NCBI GenBank assembly: GCA_964540415.1
Contig: CAZIMM010000035.1
Location: forward strand, 1 to 19,588
Length of the DNA stretch: 19,588 nucleotides
Reading direction: 5' to 3'
From: CAZIMM01 sp964540415
Lineage (GTDB): Bacteria; Bacillota; Clostridia; Oscillospirales; Acutalibacteraceae
The first letter of the stretch is position 1, and each line of letters starts with the position of its first letter. Shown here piece by piece: positions 15,376-19,588 of the stretch. The translations under genes were made by a program, and so were the position numbers. A model generated the notes under the pieces. The model had not been told where the DNA came from, did not search any database, and saw only the letters and a program-made list of their open reading frames with translations.

Positions 15376-17289
15376 ATGCACAGCATATTTTTTGTACAGG
15401 TCGGTTTTGCTTTCGGGGAATCCGTTTATCTCCCTTATGCCGCGGGAACTATTGTTGCCTGCGCGCTTCAGGACACCCGCATTGCCGCAAAATACTCATT
15501 TGAGGACTTTTTGATTTTTCGTGAGCCGATTGAAGATGCCGTCAAAAAAATCGACTCTCCGTTTTTGGTTGCCTTTTCATGCTATGTCTGGAATATCGAA
15601 TACAACAAAGCTCTTGCAAAAAGAATAAAAGAGCTTTATCCGGATTGTATAATTGTTTTCGGCGGACACAGTGTGCCGGAGGACGGCTCACTTTTGGAAA
15701 CAGAACCATATATTGACTTTCTTCTTTTCGGCGAGGGCGAACGAACCTTTCTCCGGCTTTTGCTTGAGCTTGACGGAGGCGATATCACACTCGTGCCCAG
15801 CATGGCTTACCGTTCTCGCGGCAAAGCAGTGCTCACCGGTTGCAATGAGTGCACGGACATAGAAAACTTGCCGTCCGCGTATCTTTCAGGTGTTTTTGAT
15901 GAGCTGATAAGAAAGAATCCCGGTGTTGATTTTCTTTCTGTTCTCGAAACAAACCGTGGATGTCCGAACTCCTGCAGTTTTTGCGATTGGTGTGCGGGCC
16001 GAAAGGTCAGAATGTTTCCTCTTGAAAGGGTTCTTGCGGAAATTGACTGGCTTGCGGAGAAAAAAATCGAATACTGTTTTTGCGCAGATTCTAATTTCGG
16101 TTTGTTTGAAAGAGACAGGGTTATTGTTGACCACCTTGTCGAATCAAAAAAAAGAACAGGGTATCCAAAGGTTTTCAGACCGTGCTATGCTAAAAACAGC
16201 GAGGACACCGTTTTTGAAATTTGCAGCAAGCTCAACAAAAACGGCATGGACAAGGGCGCGACAATGGCTTATCAGACCTTGTCCGACGACGCTCTTAAAA
16301 ACGTGAACAGAAAGAATCTGATCCTTGAGCATTTTTCTGCACTGATGGCAAAATACTATGAGGCCGGAATATCAACGTATTCCGAACTCATTCTCGGCTT
16401 ACCCGGTGAAACCCTTGAAAGCTTTTGCACTGGTCTGTGTCGTTTGCTCGACGCGGGTCAGCACAATTCCATCAGTGTTTATTACTGTGAGATTCTTCCG
16501 AATTCCGAGATGTCCACTCCGGAATACATCGAAAAGCACGGAATTGTCACAGGCAAAGTACCCTTCAACCACATACACAGCGACCCAAAGAAAGACGGCG
16601 GAGTTGAAGAGTTTTCGCACATTGTTGTGCAAACGGACACCATGCCGCGAGCAGACTGGATTAAGGCAAATCTTTTTTCCGTTTGTCTGCAGGCGTTTCA
16701 CAATCTCGGTCTTCTGCGATGCTTTGCAATTTATTGCCGTTATGAACTTTCAATGAGCTATATAGTCTTTTATTCTTCACTGCTCAGCTTTATTATTGAC
16801 AACACAAGCGGAAAAATCAATTTGATTTTCAAAACAATTGAGCAAAGACTTTCATGTGACACATCAAATCTGAACTATGCGAATCCGTTGTTCGGCAACA
16901 CAAGTTGGTTTTTTGAGGAGGGCGTCTTTCTCGAGTGCTTGTACAACGCGGATATATATACAAATGAAATCATGCCCTTTATTGATGCTTTGGGAATTGA
17001 CCCGAAAATCAAGGAAGAGCTCTGGCGATATCAGCAGCTTATCCTGCGCCGTCCGTTCAATGCTAAGACAGTGGATGACTTCACATATGATTTTCCGTCA
17101 TTTTTTGCTGAGGTATACTCAGGCAAGACGTGTTCACTTGAAGAACGGAGCTGCCGTGTTTCTGAAAATGTTGAAAATGACTTTAAAAGCTGGGCGGATT
17201 TTGCTCGCGAGATTGTCTGGTACGGCAGACGTACAGGTGCACCGCTGCTGACCGGCAACCGAATAAAGACAGAGTACTCCAAACCATAA
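15376..17289 (+). CDS. predicted cobalamin-binding radical SAM enzyme of unknown function
   Basis: A 637-residue protein. The N-terminal part (about 1-150) looks like a B12-binding Rossmann-type domain (FLVAFSCYVWNIEYNKAL, then IIVFGGHSVPE and DFLLFGEGE). It is followed by a radical SAM barrel with the 4Fe-4S motif CPNSCSFC (Cys196, Cys200, Cys203) and an extra Cys206. A C-terminal region of about 200 residues (about 430-637) resembles no domain I can name. Class B radical SAM enzymes commonly methylate unactivated carbons or phosphorus, or do ring chemistry, using SAM and methylcobalamin. The substrate is not evident. An upstream in-frame start exists at 15253, but GGAGGT and the promoter point to the ATG at 15376. 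No signal peptide, so cytoplasmic. It is first in a probable operon with two secreted proteins. Confidence 0.82.
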   Translation: MHSIFFVQVGFAFGESVYLPYAAGTIVACALQDTRIAAKYSFEDFLIFREPIEDAVKKIDSPFLVAFSCYVWNIEYNKALAKRIKELYPDCIIVFGGHSVPEDGSLLETEPYIDFLLFGEGERTFLRLLLELDGGDITLVPSMAYRSRGKAVLTGCNECTDIENLPSAYLSGVFDELIRKNPGVDFLSVLETNRGCPNSCSFCDWCAGRKVRMFPLERVLAEIDWLAEKKIEYCFCADSNFGLFERDRVIVDHLVESKKRTGYPKVFRPCYAKNSEDTVFEICSKLNKNGMDKGATMAYQTLSDDALKNVNRKNLILEHFSALMAKYYEAGISTYSELILGLPGETLESFCTGLCRLLDAGQHNSISVYYCEILPNSEMSTPEYIEKHGIVTGKVPFNHIHSDPKKDGGVEEFSHIVVQTDTMPRADWIKANLFSVCLQAFHNLGLLRCFAIYCRYELSMSYIVFYSSLLSFIIDNTSGKINLIFKTIEQRLSCDTSNLNYANPLFGNTSWFFEEGVFLECLYNADIYTNEIMPFIDALGIDPKIKEELWRYQQLILRRPFNAKTVDDFTYDFPSFFAEVYSGKTCSLEERSCRVSENVENDFKSWADFAREIVWYGRRTGAPLLTGNRIKTEYSKP

Positions 17290-17320
17290 ATAATTTCCCG
17301 GGAAAGGAACTGTTATAAAA

Positions 17321-18238
17321 ATGAAAAAATTTTTAAGCGTGTTTATCTGTGCGGTTCTCATTGTTTGCGCGGCATTTCCGGCTTTTGCCGCATCTCAGAT
17401 TCCCGAAAAGCCTTACGACAACAGCAATTTCTACACCATGGGAGATTACACCGTTCATTACCGTGTGCTTCCCTCCACCGGTGAAAGCAAAGGCAGAGTT
17501 CTGTTAATTCACGGCTTCACTGCATCAACGGAGACATGGATGCCTGTGGCAGAAAGGCTTGCGTCCGACGGATTCTCCTGCGTGCTCGCCGACCTGCCGA
17601 ATCACGGCTATACAACCCGCGAAAACGATCAGGTTCAAGAAATCGAACGCGAGGAGCTGATGGTCGGTTTAATGCAGAGCATCGCTCCGCTTTCCGAATG
17701 GAGTGTTGCGGGCCACTCAATGGGCGGCGCAGTCGCTCTGAACATTGCGGTTGCACACCCTGAAATCAAATCACTTATTCTCTGCTGCCCGGCAAATCTC
17801 TCCGGCGGCATATTTGACCTAATGGCAAAGGCTCCGACCCAAGTCTTCGGGTCACTGTGCGATTCAATAATCAAGCTCATGTCCGGCTCTCCCCTGCTTG
17901 TGCGTGCCGCACTTTGGGCGGCATCAGCCAACCTTACATATGCAAAGAACTTTGAAATCGGCAAAATTCTGGATCCGCTTGCCGTTGAGGGCACGGGGAT
18001 GGGCATTGCTTACATGTTAAAGCGCGCTCAGGCAGTTGATACGAATGCCATCGGAAAGCTGAAAATGCCGATTCTTCTCATTTACGGCGACTCCGACAAT
18101 GTTGTTTTCGGCAAAATGGAAAGGGAAATTGCCGACGCTTTGCCCCAGGCAAAAAGGTACACCGTTTCCGGCGGAGGACATCTGCTGCTTGAAACTCACG
18201 CTGACATTACAGAATCTCTAATGAAAGATTATATTTAA
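17321..18238 (+). CDS. secreted alpha/beta hydrolase
   Basis: A 305-residue serine hydrolase with an N-terminal signal peptide (residues 1 to about 24, ending AFA-A), so it acts outside the membrane. The fold signatures are the oxyanion HGF (64-66), nucleophile elbow GHSMGG (Ser133), acid Asp257 in LLIYGDSD and His287 in GGGHLLLE. A cap of about 75 residues lies between strands 6 and 7. The arrangement fits monoacylglycerol lipase or general esterase types, but no specific substrate can be named. AAGGAA lies about a dozen bases before the ATG. It starts 31 bp after the radical SAM gene and ends 12 bp before the PHP gene, so the three are probably co-transcribed. Confidence 0.85.
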   Translation: MKKFLSVFICAVLIVCAAFPAFAASQIPEKPYDNSNFYTMGDYTVHYRVLPSTGESKGRVLLIHGFTASTETWMPVAERLASDGFSCVLADLPNHGYTTRENDQVQEIEREELMVGLMQSIAPLSEWSVAGHSMGGAVALNIAVAHPEIKSLILCCPANLSGGIFDLMAKAPTQVFGSLCDSIIKLMSGSPLLVRAALWAASANLTYAKNFEIGKILDPLAVEGTGMGIAYMLKRAQAVDTNAIGKLKMPILLIYGDSDNVVFGKMEREIADALPQAKRYTVSGGGHLLLETHADITESLMKDYI

Positions 18239-18250
18239 CGGAGAATTAAA

Positions 18251-19588
18251 ATGAAAAAAGCACTGTCAGTCATTCTTTGCATCAGCGTTTTATTCTGCTC
18301 CTTGCTGCTTACGGCAGCATCGCAGGGGCAAACAGATTATTATATTAATAACCCGTATTCTTCTGTTGATTTCAACACATTTAACCAATACAAAACCGAT
18401 TTGCACTGCCATTCACTTGTCAGCGACGGCGGCAATCAGCCGTCGGAAATGATTGAGCGGCATTATCAGCTCGGGTATGATATTATGGCGCTTACAGACC
18501 ACGGAACGGTTGACCGCGGCTGGGTTGATGTCAACACGGTGCCTGTTATTTCGCTCATCGGCAAGGTCAAAGCGGACGACCTTTCGCTCACTGTTCAGGG
18601 CCTGACACAGGAAAGGTACAACGTCATTGCCTCCGGCTCAGACAGAAATTCCCGCGGTATGCTTCGCGTGCCGTTCGGAATTGAGAACAATCCGACTTCA
18701 TTTAATAACACTCACGTCAACAGCTGGTTTGCCGACATCAACAACGCAAACCTGGGCGGTACGAGTGATTATGAAAGTGTTCTTAAATCAGTTCAGCAGG
18801 CAGGCGGGATTTGTGTTATTAATCATCCGGGTGAATACACAAGTGCCAAAAAAGAAAGTGACCCGGCGCTTGCATATAACAGCGATTACAGCTATTATTT
18901 GAACAAGTTCACGAGTCTGCTTTTGAAATATGACGCTTGTATCGGAATTGACATAAACAGCAAGGGTGATTCCCGCACAAAGAATGATCGCAAGCTTTGG
19001 GACATTCTCCTTCAAAGCTGCATTCCGCACGGCAAAAACGTTCTCGCAATTGCAACGAGCGATGCGCACAATCTCAACATTGTTGATTCGGGTTTTTCAA
19101 TCATGTGTATGCCTGAAAACACGGTTGAGGCACTGCGCAGCTGCATGGAAGGCGGTGCATTCTTTGCCTGCAGCAGGTATATTAAAAACTCGAAGGAGCT
19201 TGCTGTTCTCGCCAAAGAAACCGGGCTTTCTCTTTCAGGTGAGTGGGAGGCTAACAAAGAGCTTGACCCACCAAAGGTCACAAACGTAGTTGTTGACAAC
19301 GCAGAAGACAGAATCACACTTTCCGCACAGGAAAGCAGAACAATACACTGGATTGCTGACGGCGAGGTCATTGCAACCGGTACCTCAATTGACCTGAATG
19401 ATTATGAGGACAAAATCGGAAGCTATGTCCGCGCAGAGGTGTTCGGGGACGGCGGAATACTCTATACACAGGCTTTTACCCTTGATTATGACGGTGCTCC
19501 GCAGGCAAAAGATTTCAGCGGTTTCTTCGATTTCGGTGTGCTCGTTTCGCTGCTGAAGAACGGTATTCTTGTTTTGTGCAATGCAATT
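18251..19588 (+). CDS. secreted PHP-domain phosphoesterase-like protein (partial, no stop in window)
   Basis: At least 446 residues, open at the right edge. A signal peptide (1 to about 23) precedes a PHP (polymerase and histidinol phosphatase) metal-dependent domain. DLHCHS (His52, His54), LTDHG (Asp83, His84), INHPGEY (about 190) and SDAHN (about 270) give the usual metal ligands. Secreted PHP proteins are less common than cytoplasmic ones. A beta-rich, Ig-like stretch follows (about 335-420), then FSGFFDFGVLVSLLKNGILVL, the beginning of a hydrophobic C-terminal segment that could be a membrane anchor or tail. GGAG lies seven bases before the ATG. It likely hydrolyses a phosphoester outside the cytoplasm; the substrate is unknown. 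The insert between the first and second motif groups (about 90-190) is longer than in minimal PHP domains. Confidence 0.85.
   Translation, partial: MKKALSVILCISVLFCSLLLTAASQGQTDYYINNPYSSVDFNTFNQYKTDLHCHSLVSDGGNQPSEMIERHYQLGYDIMALTDHGTVDRGWVDVNTVPVISLIGKVKADDLSLTVQGLTQERYNVIASGSDRNSRGMLRVPFGIENNPTSFNNTHVNSWFADINNANLGGTSDYESVLKSVQQAGGICVINHPGEYTSAKKESDPALAYNSDYSYYLNKFTSLLLKYDACIGIDINSKGDSRTKNDRKLWDILLQSCIPHGKNVLAIATSDAHNLNIVDSGFSIMCMPENTVEALRSCMEGGAFFACSRYIKNSKELAVLAKETGLSLSGEWEANKELDPPKVTNVVVDNAEDRITLSAQESRTIHWIADGEVIATGTSIDLNDYEDKIGSYVRAEVFGDGGILYTQAFTLDYDGAPQAKDFSGFFDFGVLVSLLKNGILVLCNAI

Noticed and set aside
18788..19371. Overlapping minus-strand open frames at the right end
   Set aside because: They lie opposite the PHP-domain gene, whose frame is open with intact metal motifs. 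No promoter or ribosome-binding site supports them.

Overview
The window looks like a scaffold from an uncultured, endospore-forming Firmicute of the class Clostridia. The evidence is an adjacent spoIVB-spo0A pair, the lon-engB pair typical of Firmicutes, strong GGAGG-type ribosome-binding sites, sigma-A-type promoters and a carbohydrate-utilisation locus. Three short runs of N (3781-3793, 11440-11449, 12316-12325) mark placeholder assembly joins, as in a metagenome-derived assembly. Each join falls inside a gene and breaks the reading frame artificially.

Left part (1-8485): accessory and metabolic genes. A leftward gene begins just at the left edge, with its own promoter and a 14-bp palindrome. 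lplA (lipoate-protein ligase) is also leftward. Divergent from it is a rightward pair: a secreted GH43-like glycosidase and a beta-lactamase-fold serine hydrolase. The hydrolase runs across an N-gap and on to 4064, where it overlaps the end of a leftward MFS transporter of the organophosphate-antiporter type by 8 bp. The transporter is divergent from a large rightward GH2 beta-galactosidase. The short gap between them holds a perfect, widely spaced inverted repeat (TTGCATCGC/GCGATGCAA) that looks like a shared operator. Together these genes suggest extracellular glycan trimming, uptake of a sugar or sugar phosphate, and intracellular galactoside cleavage.

Middle part (8465-12874): a leftward housekeeping operon lon-engB-lysA, driven by a near-consensus sigma-A promoter (12846-12874). 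lon is intact once the two N-gaps are resolved; at one of them a repeated 6-bp end joins into the expected conserved Lon motif. lysA overlaps the end of the GH2 gene by 21 bp.

Sporulation part (12905-15201): leftward spoIVB (forespore signalling protease), a terminator, then spo0A (master sporulation regulator) with its own promoter and a perfect hairpin terminator.

Right part (15328-19588): a rightward set reading away from spoIVB under a strong promoter. It holds a predicted cobalamin-binding radical SAM enzyme, a secreted alpha/beta hydrolase and a secreted PHP-domain protein that runs off the right edge. Spacings of 31 and 12 bp suggest one operon. Its biochemical purpose is not evident and it is the least explained module here. 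No RNA genes, insertion sequences, CRISPR arrays or prophage genes were seen. No stretch over 300 bases lacks a gene.
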